Assembly (NCBI RefSeq): GCF_003208655.1
Contig: NZ_QKLU01000011.1
Coordinates: 141,148-205,147 of the forward strand
Origin: Pedobacter nutrimenti
Lineage (GTDB): Bacteria; Bacteroidota; Bacteroidia; Sphingobacteriales; Sphingobacteriaceae
Reading direction: 5' to 3'
DNA length: 64,000 nucleotides
A program made the translations under genes and the position numbers. Shown here in pieces: positions 35,391 through 43,983 of the stretch; the first letter of the stretch is position 1; each line of letters begins with the position of its first letter. The notes below the pieces were generated by a model. That model was not told the origin of the DNA, did no database searches, and saw nothing but the letters and a program-made list of their open reading frames with translations.

Positions 35391-36839
35391 ATGGATAAAA
35401 CAACAATAATCGCCCGGTCTTATCCCTTTGAGCCGACAGCCGAGCAATTGATTTTTTGCAGGGAAATGGCCGGGTTTTTATCAGGCATGCTGGATGAAAA
35501 ATGTTTTATTCTCAGGGGTTATGCCGGAACGGGGAAAACAACTTCTGTTGCCGCTTTGGTTAAAGCCTTGCCGCAATTTAAATTGAGACCGGTTTTACTT
35601 GCCCCCACAGGTCGTGCAGCCAAGGTGATGAGTAACTATACCGGAAGAACAGCACTCACGATCCATAAAAAGATCTATAGAAAACGTTCTGCAGTTTCCA
35701 TGGAACTTTCTTTTCAACTGGCTCCCAATCTGAATGAGCATACCCTTTTTATTGTGGATGAAGCTTCTATGATTTCAGATGAATGGAATCTCCAGAGCGG
35801 GTCTTCTTTTTTAAAGGACCTGATGGAGTTTGTTTACAATCAGAAAAACTGCGGGGTACTTTTTGTTGGAGATACGGCACAATTGCCCCCGGTGGGTAGT
35901 CTGGACAGTCCGGCGCTAAGTGGGGAACATCTGGCAAATGCTTTCCAGCTTAAAGTGACACAGGTAGAACTTCGGGAAGTGGTGCGACAGGAAAAGAAAT
36001 CGGGCATACTAGCCAACGCAACAATGCTAAGAAAATTGGTTAATGGTTATGCCCAGCGTGCGGCCGATGGAGAAGTGCTCAAGGTCGAGCTGCCGAAATT
36101 TAAAACCAAATCCTACAAAGATATTTTCAGGATGACCGGGCTAAAACTGGTTGAAGGGCTGGAGTATGCCTACAGAAAATTTGATATGGAGAATTGTCTG
36201 ATTGTATGCCGATCTAATAAATCTGCAAATGTCTATAACCAGCAAATCCGTGCGAGACTGTTGTACAGGGAAGAAGAACTGACAGGCGGGGACCAGGTTA
36301 TGGTGGTCCGGAACAATTATTTCTGGCTGGGTGAAAGTGAATCAGCAGCTTTTATTGCAAACGGGGACATGGCCAGAATTACAAGGGTCCGGAATGAAGA
36401 AGAACGTTATGGTTTGCGTTTTAGTGAAGTCCAGATGGAATTTCTGGATTATCCTGAGGCCGGAGCGATTAGCTGTAAGGTACTTCTGGATACTTTAACA
36501 GGAGAAACACCTAATTTATCTCAGGAAGACAGCCAAAAACTTTATGAAGGGGTAAACCTGGACTATGAGCACATTAAAAATAAAAAAGACAGGCTTGCAG
36601 CTGTGAAGCAGGACCCTTATTATAATGCTTTGCAGATTAAATTTGCTTATGCGGTAACCTGTCATAAAGCGCAGGGGGGGCAATGGGACGCTGTATTTGT
36701 CGATCAAGGCTATCTGACAGATGAAATGGTCGATATGGATTTCCTGCGTTGGTTGTACACAGCGGTCACCAGGGCAAAAAGAGAATTATTTTTAGTAAAT
36801 TTTGCCCAGAACTTATTTTTATCCCCTGCCGAAGAGTAG
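35391..36839 (+). CDS. RecD-like superfamily 1B DNA helicase
   Basis: A 482-residue 5'-3' helicase with Walker A LRGYAGTGKTTSVAAL, Walker B FIVDEASMI, motif III (LFVGDTAQLPPVGS), and the C-terminal UvrD-like VTCHKAQGGQWDAVFVD and YTAVTRAK motifs. Similar stand-alone proteins in Bacteroidota resemble Dda/RecD2 without the N-terminal extension. Start at ATG 35391; an upstream TTG at 35376 is less likely. Role in repair or recombination inferred. Confidence 0.9.
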   Translation: MDKTTIIARSYPFEPTAEQLIFCREMAGFLSGMLDEKCFILRGYAGTGKTTSVAALVKALPQFKLRPVLLAPTGRAAKVMSNYTGRTALTIHKKIYRKRSAVSMELSFQLAPNLNEHTLFIVDEASMISDEWNLQSGSSFLKDLMEFVYNQKNCGVLFVGDTAQLPPVGSLDSPALSGEHLANAFQLKVTQVELREVVRQEKKSGILANATMLRKLVNGYAQRAADGEVLKVELPKFKTKSYKDIFRMTGLKLVEGLEYAYRKFDMENCLIVCRSNKSANVYNQQIRARLLYREEELTGGDQVMVVRNNYFWLGESESAAFIANGDMARITRVRNEEERYGLRFSEVQMEFLDYPEAGAISCKVLLDTLTGETPNLSQEDSQKLYEGVNLDYEHIKNKKDRLAAVKQDPYYNALQIKFAYAVTCHKAQGGQWDAVFVDQGYLTDEMVDMDFLRWLYTAVTRAKRELFLVNFAQNLFLSPAEE

Positions 36840-36879
36840 TTGTAACAATCTATTTTAAAAAGAATAACCCTATATACAG

Positions 36880-37569
36880 ATGAAATTTGCCTATTCAGTT
36901 AAACAAAAAATGACCATCGCCCTATTGCTTTTTTGTATTATGGGCTGTTCCATTTTGATCAGGGTCCTTGAAGATAAAAGCATAAAAAAAATGAATAATG
37001 CTTTTTTATCGATGTACAAGGACCGGCTGATTCCGGCAACAGACCTCTTTTTTTTGGCAGAAAACATCTATGAAAAACGTTTCCTGCTGGAAGAAACCTT
37101 AAATCAGCCGGGGCTCGATAAAGCCAGGATCAGTCAGACGAGCAACCGTCTGGAAAACCATGACAGAAATATAGACTCCCTGATCCGAAAATACGAACAG
37201 ACCCTGCTGGTTAAACCCGAAAAAAAATACCTGACAGATTTGAAATCCAAGCTGCAGGCCCACAGGCTTATTGAACAGAACATTTTGGTGATGAGCAGCA
37301 AGCATTCTGCCCAGGAAGGAAAGAAAATGTTTGAAACCCTTGGAAAGACATCTTTTCAGACTGCTACACAAAAATTATCAGAACTGACCAGGATCCAGAC
37401 TGAGGTCGGGGAAGAGCTGATTGGAAATTCTAAATTTATGGTTTCCGGGAGCCAGATTTATTCTGCATTGCAGGTGGCTTTGGCCATCGTCATTGGAATT
37501 CTGATCGTTGGAATTGTTTTTACCTCCAATGTGGTTAAAATCCAGAACGATAAATTTAACCTGAATTAA
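36880..37569 (+). CDS. Orphan four-helix-bundle (MCP-type) sensor without output domain
   Basis: A 229-residue membrane protein: helix 1 (about 12-28), a periplasmic four-helix bundle (about 32-192) of the 4HB_MCP type with AENIYEKRFLLEETL, helix 2 (about 197-217), and then only 12 cytoplasmic residues. Chemoreceptors and kinases with this sensor continue into HAMP and signalling domains; here translation stops straight after the second helix at a normal stop with no frame continuation. It converges on a histidine kinase 13 bp away. It may act through protein contacts or be a degenerate receptor. Confidence 0.8.
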   Translation: MKFAYSVKQKMTIALLLFCIMGCSILIRVLEDKSIKKMNNAFLSMYKDRLIPATDLFFLAENIYEKRFLLEETLNQPGLDKARISQTSNRLENHDRNIDSLIRKYEQTLLVKPEKKYLTDLKSKLQAHRLIEQNILVMSSKHSAQEGKKMFETLGKTSFQTATQKLSELTRIQTEVGEELIGNSKFMVSGSQIYSALQVALAIVIGILIVGIVFTSNVVKIQNDKFNLN

Positions 37570-37582
37570 ATCTGACAGAAAT

Positions 37583-38917
37583 TTAGTGATAGGGTGGAAG
37601 CTCAATGATGAAGCAGCTGCCTTTATTTTCTTGACTAATGACCGAAATGCTGCCCCGGTGTTGTTCTATAATGTTTTTACAGATGTGAAGCCCCAGGCCT
37701 ATAGATTTTTCACCCTTTAAGCCAGGCCTGCCAGCTTTTGAAAACTGATCAAACAACTGGTCTTTAAGCGCTGAGGGCACACCTATGCCGTAGTCTTTGA
37801 TTTTAATCAGTGCCAGGTGGTCTTTACCAGGTTCAACAGAAACCTCTATCGGTTGGTCTGGTCCTGAAAATTTAATTGCATTGCCGACAAGATTGTCTAT
37901 AACCCTGAGAAATTTGGATCTGTTTACCAGAACCAGAAGATCATGGTCCCAGCTGTGAAAATTAATGATCCTTTCACCGGCCAGATTGAGTGTCCAGTTG
38001 CTGCAAATGTCGGCAATGAATTCTGTTAAATTCGTTTTTTGGGTAACAATTGAGGTGTCTTTGTTGCTGGCTTCAATGACTTCCAACAGGTCATAAATAA
38101 TCGTTTTTGCTTGTCTGGCAGAGTTGAGCACCATGGTGACCTCTGTTTTGACGGTATCCTGGATGTGGTCTTCCATAAGCATCATGGTACTCAGGGCCTC
38201 AATATTATTCAAGGGATTTCTAAGGTCATGGGCAACAAAACCGAGAATTTCACTTTTTTGGTGGTTTAATCTTTCTACCTCCCGGTTTTTTTCTTCTAAT
38301 TCTTTCAACTGAAGAAAATGCTGTGATTTAAAGTAATAACTGTAGCGGGAGAAAGAGAACAATACAAAAGCAAGCACGACGGAAATGATACAGCTAAACA
38401 GGTTCTGCTGTAAACCCAGGTTGGATAAATAAAGGCCGGCCGCAAATAAAAAAATGACAAACAGGGATGCAAGCAAAATTTCCCATAATTCCAGTAAAAA
38501 GAAAATGCTGACGGCAACTACCCCCACTAAAAACATGGTTAAGGTATTTTTTGTATTGTGCAGGGAAATAATGTAACTGGTGGAATAGGTAAAAGCAATG
38601 ATGAACAGCACAAAGGACAGGGTCAGTATACTTCTTGATTTAGAAGTCCATTTCTTGGATTTAAGTGCTTTTGTACTGATTAAAAAAAAGGCGAGAGAAC
38701 CAAAAATTTCAATCCAGTTGATGTAACTGTATTCATGATAATTGTGAGCGGCTTTAACTTCGTCAAGAAAAAAGAAACTGCTTAGGCGGATCATGGTGGC
38801 CACCACCAGGATCAATGAACTGAGAAATTTTACTTGTTTAATATTAATGTGGCTATAAGTTCTCTTAAACTCATGAGCATATTTTTCAGGGGTTTTATAC
38901 TTAAATAAATTAAACAA
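37583..38917 (-). CDS. Membrane-bound sensor histidine kinase
   Basis: A 444-residue kinase: six membrane helices (about 31-50, 67-82, 97-118, 126-142, 146-163, 172-189), a short coiled coil, HisKA with phospho-acceptor H230 (VAHDLRNPLNN), and HATPase_c with N box LVGNAIKFSG, G1 DYGIGVP and G2 GLGLHI. The signal is probably sensed in the membrane because no periplasmic domain exists. No response regulator is adjacent, so it is an orphan kinase. Convergent with the four-helix-bundle protein. Confidence 0.9.
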   Translation of the reverse strand: MFNLFKYKTPEKYAHEFKRTYSHINIKQVKFLSSLILVVATMIRLSSFFFLDEVKAAHNYHEYSYINWIEIFGSLAFFLISTKALKSKKWTSKSRSILTLSFVLFIIAFTYSTSYIISLHNTKNTLTMFLVGVVAVSIFFLLELWEILLASLFVIFLFAAGLYLSNLGLQQNLFSCIISVVLAFVLFSFSRYSYYFKSQHFLQLKELEEKNREVERLNHQKSEILGFVAHDLRNPLNNIEALSTMMLMEDHIQDTVKTEVTMVLNSARQAKTIIYDLLEVIEASNKDTSIVTQKTNLTEFIADICSNWTLNLAGERIINFHSWDHDLLVLVNRSKFLRVIDNLVGNAIKFSGPDQPIEVSVEPGKDHLALIKIKDYGIGVPSALKDQLFDQFSKAGRPGLKGEKSIGLGLHICKNIIEQHRGSISVISQENKGSCFIIELPPYH

Positions 38918-39001
38918 GACAGAGGGGAGTTTAAGGAAGCAAAAATAGAGAAAGCATAAGAAGTTACAAGGAATTTCTATCTTCAGAGAAAAAATAAAAA
39001 T

Positions 39002-39475
39002 ATGACCGGGCTGATTGCAAACATCCGAAAAACGAGGGCATTTTTGTTAAATATGGTTGATGGGCTCTCTATAGAGCAATTGAATCACATTCCTGAAGGT
39101 TTTAACAACAACATCATCTGGAACCTGGGCCATCTGATTGCAGCCCAACAGGGCTTATGTTACCTCAGGGCCGATCTTCCTCACCATGTTAGCGAAGTGT
39201 TTTTCAATACGTTTAAACCTGGTAGCAAGCCCGAAAGGTTTATAGACGGGGAAGAATTTGCACAGATGAAAAAGCTGATGTTCAGTACCCTGGACCTTTT
39301 GGAAAAAGATTACGCAGATCAGATTTTTGGAAATTATCAATGCTGGACAACCCGCTATGGGGTAGAACTGGCTAGTATAGATGATGCTTTAAATTTTGTG
39401 CTTTTTCATGAAGGCCTTCACCAGGGATATGTGATGGCTTTAAAGCGGCTGGTTTTGAGCAAAGAATTCATATAG
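39002..39475 (+). CDS. DinB-family protein
   Basis: A 157-residue four-helix bundle of the DinB/YfiT type. The metal-ligand His residues fall in NLGHLIAAQQG (helix 2) and FHEGLHQGYV (helix 4), the usual triad. These are bacillithiol-dependent or general detoxification transferases in some bacteria; the role here is unknown. Followed by a 61-nt structured inverted repeat. Confidence 0.85.
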   Translation: MTGLIANIRKTRAFLLNMVDGLSIEQLNHIPEGFNNNIIWNLGHLIAAQQGLCYLRADLPHHVSEVFFNTFKPGSKPERFIDGEEFAQMKKLMFSTLDLLEKDYADQIFGNYQCWTTRYGVELASIDDALNFVLFHEGLHQGYVMALKRLVLSKEFI

Positions 39476-39477
39476 AG

Positions 39478-39538
39478 GTTTTGAGGAGGCATCTGCTAAG
39501 GATAAACGCTTAGCCTGTAACAGGTAAATCCTCAAAAC
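39478..39538. repeat. Structured inverted repeat, three-way-junction-like
   Basis: Outer arms GTTTTGAGGA (39478-39487) and TCCTCAAAAC (39529-39538) are perfect. Inside are GCTAAG/CTTAGC with an 8-base loop and CCTG/CAGG with a 3-base loop, giving two hairpins on a closing stem. There is no T-tract, so it is not a simple terminator. It begins three bases after the DinB stop codon. Confidence 0.5.
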
Positions 39539-39577
39539 CCTGCAATTTGTAAAATGCTTATAATGCGTACAGACGGA

Positions 39578-39700
39578 TTATCTGACCCTGTTTTTAACAG
39601 CAGTAAGATAGATCGCTGTGATCGCAATAATCGCACAAACCGGAACTAAAGACGCTGTTACCTGAGCATTGCTCATTATAGTACTGCAAATTGTAATCAT
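39578..39700 (-). CDS. Possible 40-residue single-helix membrane protein
   Basis: A short frame with start ATG at 39700, or a second ATG at residue 9. It encodes a polar N-terminus, one strongly hydrophobic segment (about residues 16-34, VPVCAIIAITAIYLTAV) and a basic tail KNRVR, i.e. inside-positive topology. No strong ribosome site; Bacteroidota rarely need one. There is no other support, and a chance ORF is quite possible. Confidence 0.35.
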   Translation of the reverse strand: MITICSTIMSNAQVTASLVPVCAIIAITAIYLTAVKNRVR

Positions 39701-40045
39701 GATGATAATTTTTCGGTGAAGGTAAGCAAAATCAGAGAAAATTTAAATGATTTGTGAAGATTGGGTCCTGATTTATGGGATTTATTTGGACGGTCGGTCC
39801 TGGAGCTGGACAGAAAAAGAAAAGGTCAATTAAAGGGGCTGAACTTCCCGGAACACCCCCTTTTATGAGTATCGACATCCATCGAATAAGAATAATAAAC
39901 AAATGTAAGTTGGGGTGAGGGACAAAAAAATGATACTAGTCACATTTTTTTTATATGTTTTAGTGGAATCGGCGCTGTTTAGATGGATTTGAGGCATCAA
40001 TCCTAATAATTTAACATATTTTAACATTCCGGAGGGCATTTTAAG

Positions 40046-40077
40046 TTGTGAAAAAATGGAGGTTTACATAATTTTCG
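40046..40077 (+). promoter_or_regulatory. Promoter of the moxR-bat operon
   Basis: TTG (40046-40048), 20-base spacer, TAATTTTC (40069-40076), 23 bases before the moxR ATG. Close to the phylum consensus. Confidence 0.5.
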
Positions 40078-40099
40078 CATTGAAAAAAACAGGTCCAAA

Positions 40100-41128
40100 A
40101 TGGAAGAAATAAATAACATCACCGACAGTTCTGCTCAAGGGACTGATATCCGGGCGTTGAACGAAATGATACAGAAGGAGAGTGCATTTATCGACCTCCT
40201 TTTTATGGAAATGGATAAAGTGATCGTAGGTCAACGTTATATGGTTGAACGATTGCTCATCGGATTACTTGCAGATGGCCATATCCTGCTGGAAGGGGTT
40301 CCCGGACTTGCAAAAACGCTGGCCATCAATACCCTCTCCAAAACCATAGATGCAGGTTTCAGCCGCATTCAGTTTACACCAGACTTATTGCCTGCAGATT
40401 TGTTGGGCACCATGATTTATAATCAGAAAAAAGAAGAATTTGTGGTCCGTAAGGGACCATTGTTTTCGAACTTTATCCTTGCTGATGAAATTAACCGGGC
40501 CCCTGCAAAAGTACAGAGTGCTTTACTGGAGGCCATGCAGGAAAGACAGGTGACCATTGGTGACCATACCTTTGAACTGCCAAAACCTTTCCTGGTACTG
40601 GCCACACAAAACCCGATTGAACAGGAAGGGACTTATCCGCTTCCTGAGGCACAGGTAGACCGGTTTATGTTAAAAGTGGTCATCGGATACCCTAAAAAAG
40701 AAGATGAGATTAAAATTATGCGTTCCAACATTTCTCCGCAGGGAATGCTTAAACCCAAAACCGTTCTCCATCCAGACGACATTATACGGGCAAGAAAAGT
40801 AGTAAGAGAAGTGTATATGGACGAAAAAATAGAACGATACATTATCGATATCGTTTTCGCGACCCGTTACCCTGATCAGTATAAGCTTGCAGATTATAAA
40901 AACCTGATTGGCTTTGGCGCTTCTCCCAGGGCAAGTATCAATATTGCACTTGCATCCAAAGCTTATGCTTTTATTAAAAGGAGAGGCTATGTGATCCCGG
41001 AGGATGTCAGGGCGGTATGTCATGATGTATTAAGACACCGGATCGGATTGACTTACGAGGCCGAAGCTGAAAATATCAATACAGAAGAGATCATTACCGG
41101 AATATTAAATGCGGTAGAAGTACCTTAA
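40100..41128 (+). CDS. MoxR-family AAA+ ATPase
   Basis: A 342-residue AAA+ ATPase of the MoxR (APE0892) group with Walker A LEGVPGLAKTLA, Walker B FILADEINRAPAKVQ, and sensor motifs in ATQNPIEQEGTYPLPEAQ. MoxR proteins are thought to act as metal-insertion or assembly chaperones working with VWA proteins. First gene of the eight-gene Bat (Bacteroides aerotolerance) operon: moxR, DUF58, DUF4381-like, batA, batB, batC, batD, batE, all on the plus strand with gaps of a few bases. Confidence 0.93.
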   Translation: MEEINNITDSSAQGTDIRALNEMIQKESAFIDLLFMEMDKVIVGQRYMVERLLIGLLADGHILLEGVPGLAKTLAINTLSKTIDAGFSRIQFTPDLLPADLLGTMIYNQKKEEFVVRKGPLFSNFILADEINRAPAKVQSALLEAMQERQVTIGDHTFELPKPFLVLATQNPIEQEGTYPLPEAQVDRFMLKVVIGYPKKEDEIKIMRSNISPQGMLKPKTVLHPDDIIRARKVVREVYMDEKIERYIIDIVFATRYPDQYKLADYKNLIGFGASPRASINIALASKAYAFIKRRGYVIPEDVRAVCHDVLRHRIGLTYEAEAENINTEEIITGILNAVEVP

Positions 41129-41132
41129 ATTT

Positions 41133-42008
41133 ATGGATACCAAAGATCTCTTAAAGAAAGTAAGAAAGATCGAAATTAAGACCCGTGGCTTAAGTAATCA
41201 GATCTTTTCAGGAGAATACCAGTCGGCGTTCAAAGGGCGTGGTATGGCTTTTAGTGAGGTTAGGGAATATCAGGTTGGAGATGAGATCCGGACTATTGAC
41301 TGGAACGTCACTGCCCGGTTTAACCATCCCTATGTGAAGGTCTTTGATGAAGAAAGGGAAATGACCGTCATGCTGCTGGTAGACTTTAGCGGATCTAAAA
41401 ATTTCGGGACCCAGAACCAGCAAAAACAAGAACTTGCAACCGAACTTTGCGCCGTTCTGGCCTTTTCAGCCATACAGAACAACGATAAAGTTGGTGTACT
41501 TTTTTTCAGTGACCGGATAGAGAAATTTATCCCTCCTAAAAAGGGGAGGAGCCATATTTTAATGATCATCAGAGAACTGATAGAATTTAAACCTCAGCAC
41601 AAGGGAACAAATGTTGCAGAGGCGCTCCGTTATTTTACGAGTGCCATAAAGAAAAGATCAACAGCTTTTCTGATCTCGGATTTTATGAGCAGTACTTTTG
41701 AAAACGAACTGAAAATTGCAAACCGAAAGCATGATCTGGTGGCACTCAGGCTGTACGATGTTCATGAAGAGGAATTTCCGGATCTGGGGCTTATCCCTGT
41801 AACAGACGAGGAAAGTGGACAAACGGCCTGGATCAATACCAGTGATAAAAAAGTTCGCCAGCACTTTAAAACTGCAGCCCTGGAAAGAAACGGAAAATTA
41901 CAGGATCTGTTTCGCAGATCGGGTGTTGATTTTACTTCAATAGGTACACATCAATCTTATATCAAACCATTAATGACTTTGTTTAAAAAACGGGAGGCCC
42001 GGAGATAA
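41133..42008 (+). CDS. DUF58 protein of the Bat operon
   Basis: A 291-residue cytosolic protein with the DUF58 core, GRGMAFSEVREYQVGDEIR followed by IDWNVTARF, and a degenerate VWA-like half (LLVDFSGS, which retains DxSGS). In other bacteria it pairs with MoxR and links it to the membrane Bat proteins. Starts 4 bp after moxR. Confidence 0.9.
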   Translation: MDTKDLLKKVRKIEIKTRGLSNQIFSGEYQSAFKGRGMAFSEVREYQVGDEIRTIDWNVTARFNHPYVKVFDEEREMTVMLLVDFSGSKNFGTQNQQKQELATELCAVLAFSAIQNNDKVGVLFFSDRIEKFIPPKKGRSHILMIIRELIEFKPQHKGTNVAEALRYFTSAIKKRSTAFLISDFMSSTFENELKIANRKHDLVALRLYDVHEEEFPDLGLIPVTDEESGQTAWINTSDKKVRQHFKTAALERNGKLQDLFRRSGVDFTSIGTHQSYIKPLMTLFKKREARR

Positions 42009-42013
42009 CAGAT

Positions 42014-42982
42014 ATGAAACCGTATTTTAATTTTAGTTTATTATTGTTTTTTGCGTTATGGACTTGCCAGGTAAAAGCACAGCAAGCACAGGTTAAGGCT
42101 CATTTGGACAAGAGTTCCATGGCCATTGGCGACCAGGTAACCTTGTCGGTGGTGGTCAGTCTTCCCCCTAAAGGGCAGGTTGCTTTTCCTTTGCTAAAGG
42201 ATAGCCTGAGCTCAAAAATTTTGCTGGTCGGACAAGGAAAAACAGATACAGTTCCGGATCAGGCCCAACCAGGAAACCGGCTCATTACACAAAGGTATAT
42301 CCTTACCTCTTTTGAGCCAGGACTGCAGCAGATTCCTTCATTGCAGTTGCAGACCGGAACAGAAAAGTTGAACACAGAAGCTTTAAGTTTACAGGTGAAT
42401 GGGGTAAAAGTAGATACCACCAAGGCAATTTATGATATAAAACAACCACTTACTGTTTCCTATACCTTTATCGATTGGTTAAAAGATCACTGGGCCTGGA
42501 TCCTGATCCCTGTATTGGGTATTTTGCTTGTGGCGGGTGTATGGTATTATCTGAAGAAAAGAAAAGGCAATAAAATAAAACCTGAGCTAAAAGAACCTGA
42601 AATACCTGCACATGAGCTTGCGCTGAATAAACTGTCTGCTTTAAAAGCACAAAAATTATGGCAGCAGGACAGGGCTAAAGAATATCACACGGAGTTGACG
42701 GATATTTTAAGGGAATATCTGGAAAAAAGATACCAGGTAAATGCGATGGAACAGACTTCCGAAGAAATTTTTCTGGAGCTCAGACATGTAGAAATGCCGG
42801 GACAAAGCCGGTCTATGCTTTTACAATTGTTTAAGCTGGCAGACCTGGTCAAATTTGCCAAGGAAAAGCCATTGAGTGCTGAAAATGAAAGGAGTATGGA
42901 GAACTCCCTGAATTTTATTGTACAGACCAGGCCTGAAGGACCTTTAAACGAGCATAAGGAAGGGAAAAAAGATCATGAATAG
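42014..42982 (+). CDS. Bat-operon membrane protein (DUF4381-like)
   Basis: A 322-residue protein with a signal peptide (1-23, ending VKAQQ), a periplasmic beta domain resembling the N-terminal part of BatD (SMAIGDQVTLSVVVSLPPKG), one membrane helix (about 158-176, WAWILIPVLGILLVAGVWYY) and a charged cytoplasmic helical domain (LTDILREYLEKRYQVNAMEQ). This slot between DUF58 and batA is occupied by a similar gene in many Bacteroidota. Overlaps batA by 8 bp. Exact role unknown. Confidence 0.8.
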   Translation: MKPYFNFSLLLFFALWTCQVKAQQAQVKAHLDKSSMAIGDQVTLSVVVSLPPKGQVAFPLLKDSLSSKILLVGQGKTDTVPDQAQPGNRLITQRYILTSFEPGLQQIPSLQLQTGTEKLNTEALSLQVNGVKVDTTKAIYDIKQPLTVSYTFIDWLKDHWAWILIPVLGILLVAGVWYYLKKRKGNKIKPELKEPEIPAHELALNKLSALKAQKLWQQDRAKEYHTELTDILREYLEKRYQVNAMEQTSEEIFLELRHVEMPGQSRSMLLQLFKLADLVKFAKEKPLSAENERSMENSLNFIVQTRPEGPLNEHKEGKKDHE

Positions 42983-43979
42983 ATTTGGCGGAATAGAATT
43001 TGCCCATCCTGGCTTTTTCTGGTTTTTGCTGGTGGTTCCACTCGTTTTGGGCTGGTACATCTGGCGAAATCAAAAACTGCATGGAAGCTTACGTATTTCG
43101 GCAATTGGTGGCTTTTTTCCTGTTAAAAAGAATTACCTGGCTGTTTTAAGACATTACAGTATTGTATTGCGTCTGTTGGCATTGATCAGCATCATTATTG
43201 CCATGGCCAGGCCGCAGTCTGCTTTCAGCTGGCAGAATTCGACAACAGAAGGAATTGACATTGTGATTGCCACGGACATTTCAGGAAGTATGTTGTCTGA
43301 AGACCTTAAACCCAACCGCCTGGAGGCCGGAAAAAATATTGCCATTGATTTTATTAAAGATCGCCCGGATGACCGGATTGGGCTGGTGGTGTTTAGTGGT
43401 GAAAGTTTTACCCAGTGTCCGCTGACCATTGACCACGATGTGCTCATTAATTTATTTAAAGGCATTAATAACGGAATGATTGAAGACGGTACGGCCATTG
43501 GAATGGGACTGGCTACGGCGGTTAACCGTCTTAAGGAAAGTGAAGCCAAAAGCAAGGTGGTCATCCTGCTCACCGATGGCACAAACACGACGGGTTCCAT
43601 ACCGCCAGTTACTGCCGCTGAAATTGCAAAACAGATGAAAGTAAGGGTATATACGGTAGGAGTCGGGACCAAAGGTTATGCGCCCTACCCAGTAAAAACC
43701 CCTTTTGGAATACAATACCAGCAAGTTCCGGTGACCATTGATGAAGCCATGCTAAGCAATATTGCCAATATTACAGGTGGTAAGTATTTCAGGGCAACCA
43801 ATAACGAAAAACTTAAACAAATTTACCAGCAAATTGATCAGCTGGAGAAAGCAAAGATAGATGTGACCCAATACCATAAAAAAACAGAACGTTTCCTGCC
43901 ATTGGCTTTGCTGGCTGCTTTGTTGTTGCTGCTGGAGTTTATATTAAAGAACACTTATTTTAAAGGAGCCTTAACTTAA
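42975..43979 (+). CDS. batA: BatA, VWA-domain membrane protein
   Basis: A 334-residue protein: two N-terminal membrane helices (about 13-30 and 58-76), a von Willebrand A domain with MIDAS IATDISGSM, LTDGTNTTG, and a C-terminal helix (about 310-328). The VWA domain faces the periplasm. Named by position and sequence pattern (DLKPNRLEAGK). Contributes with BatB to a membrane complex linked to oxygen tolerance or envelope integrity. Confidence 0.9.
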   Translation: MNRFGGIEFAHPGFFWFLLVVPLVLGWYIWRNQKLHGSLRISAIGGFFPVKKNYLAVLRHYSIVLRLLALISIIIAMARPQSAFSWQNSTTEGIDIVIATDISGSMLSEDLKPNRLEAGKNIAIDFIKDRPDDRIGLVVFSGESFTQCPLTIDHDVLINLFKGINNGMIEDGTAIGMGLATAVNRLKESEAKSKVVILLTDGTNTTGSIPPVTAAEIAKQMKVRVYTVGVGTKGYAPYPVKTPFGIQYQQVPVTIDEAMLSNIANITGGKYFRATNNEKLKQIYQQIDQLEKAKIDVTQYHKKTERFLPLALLAALLLLLEFILKNTYFKGALT

Positions 43980-43983
43980 TCCT

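Larger units (their letters stand above)
39476..40099. other. Intergenic region between DinB and the moxR-bat operon
   Basis: 624 bp. It contains the structured inverted repeat (39478-39538), a possible small membrane ORF on the minus strand (39578-39700), and the bat operon promoter near 40046-40077. The stretch 39720-40040 shows nothing recognisable. Confidence 0.5.
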
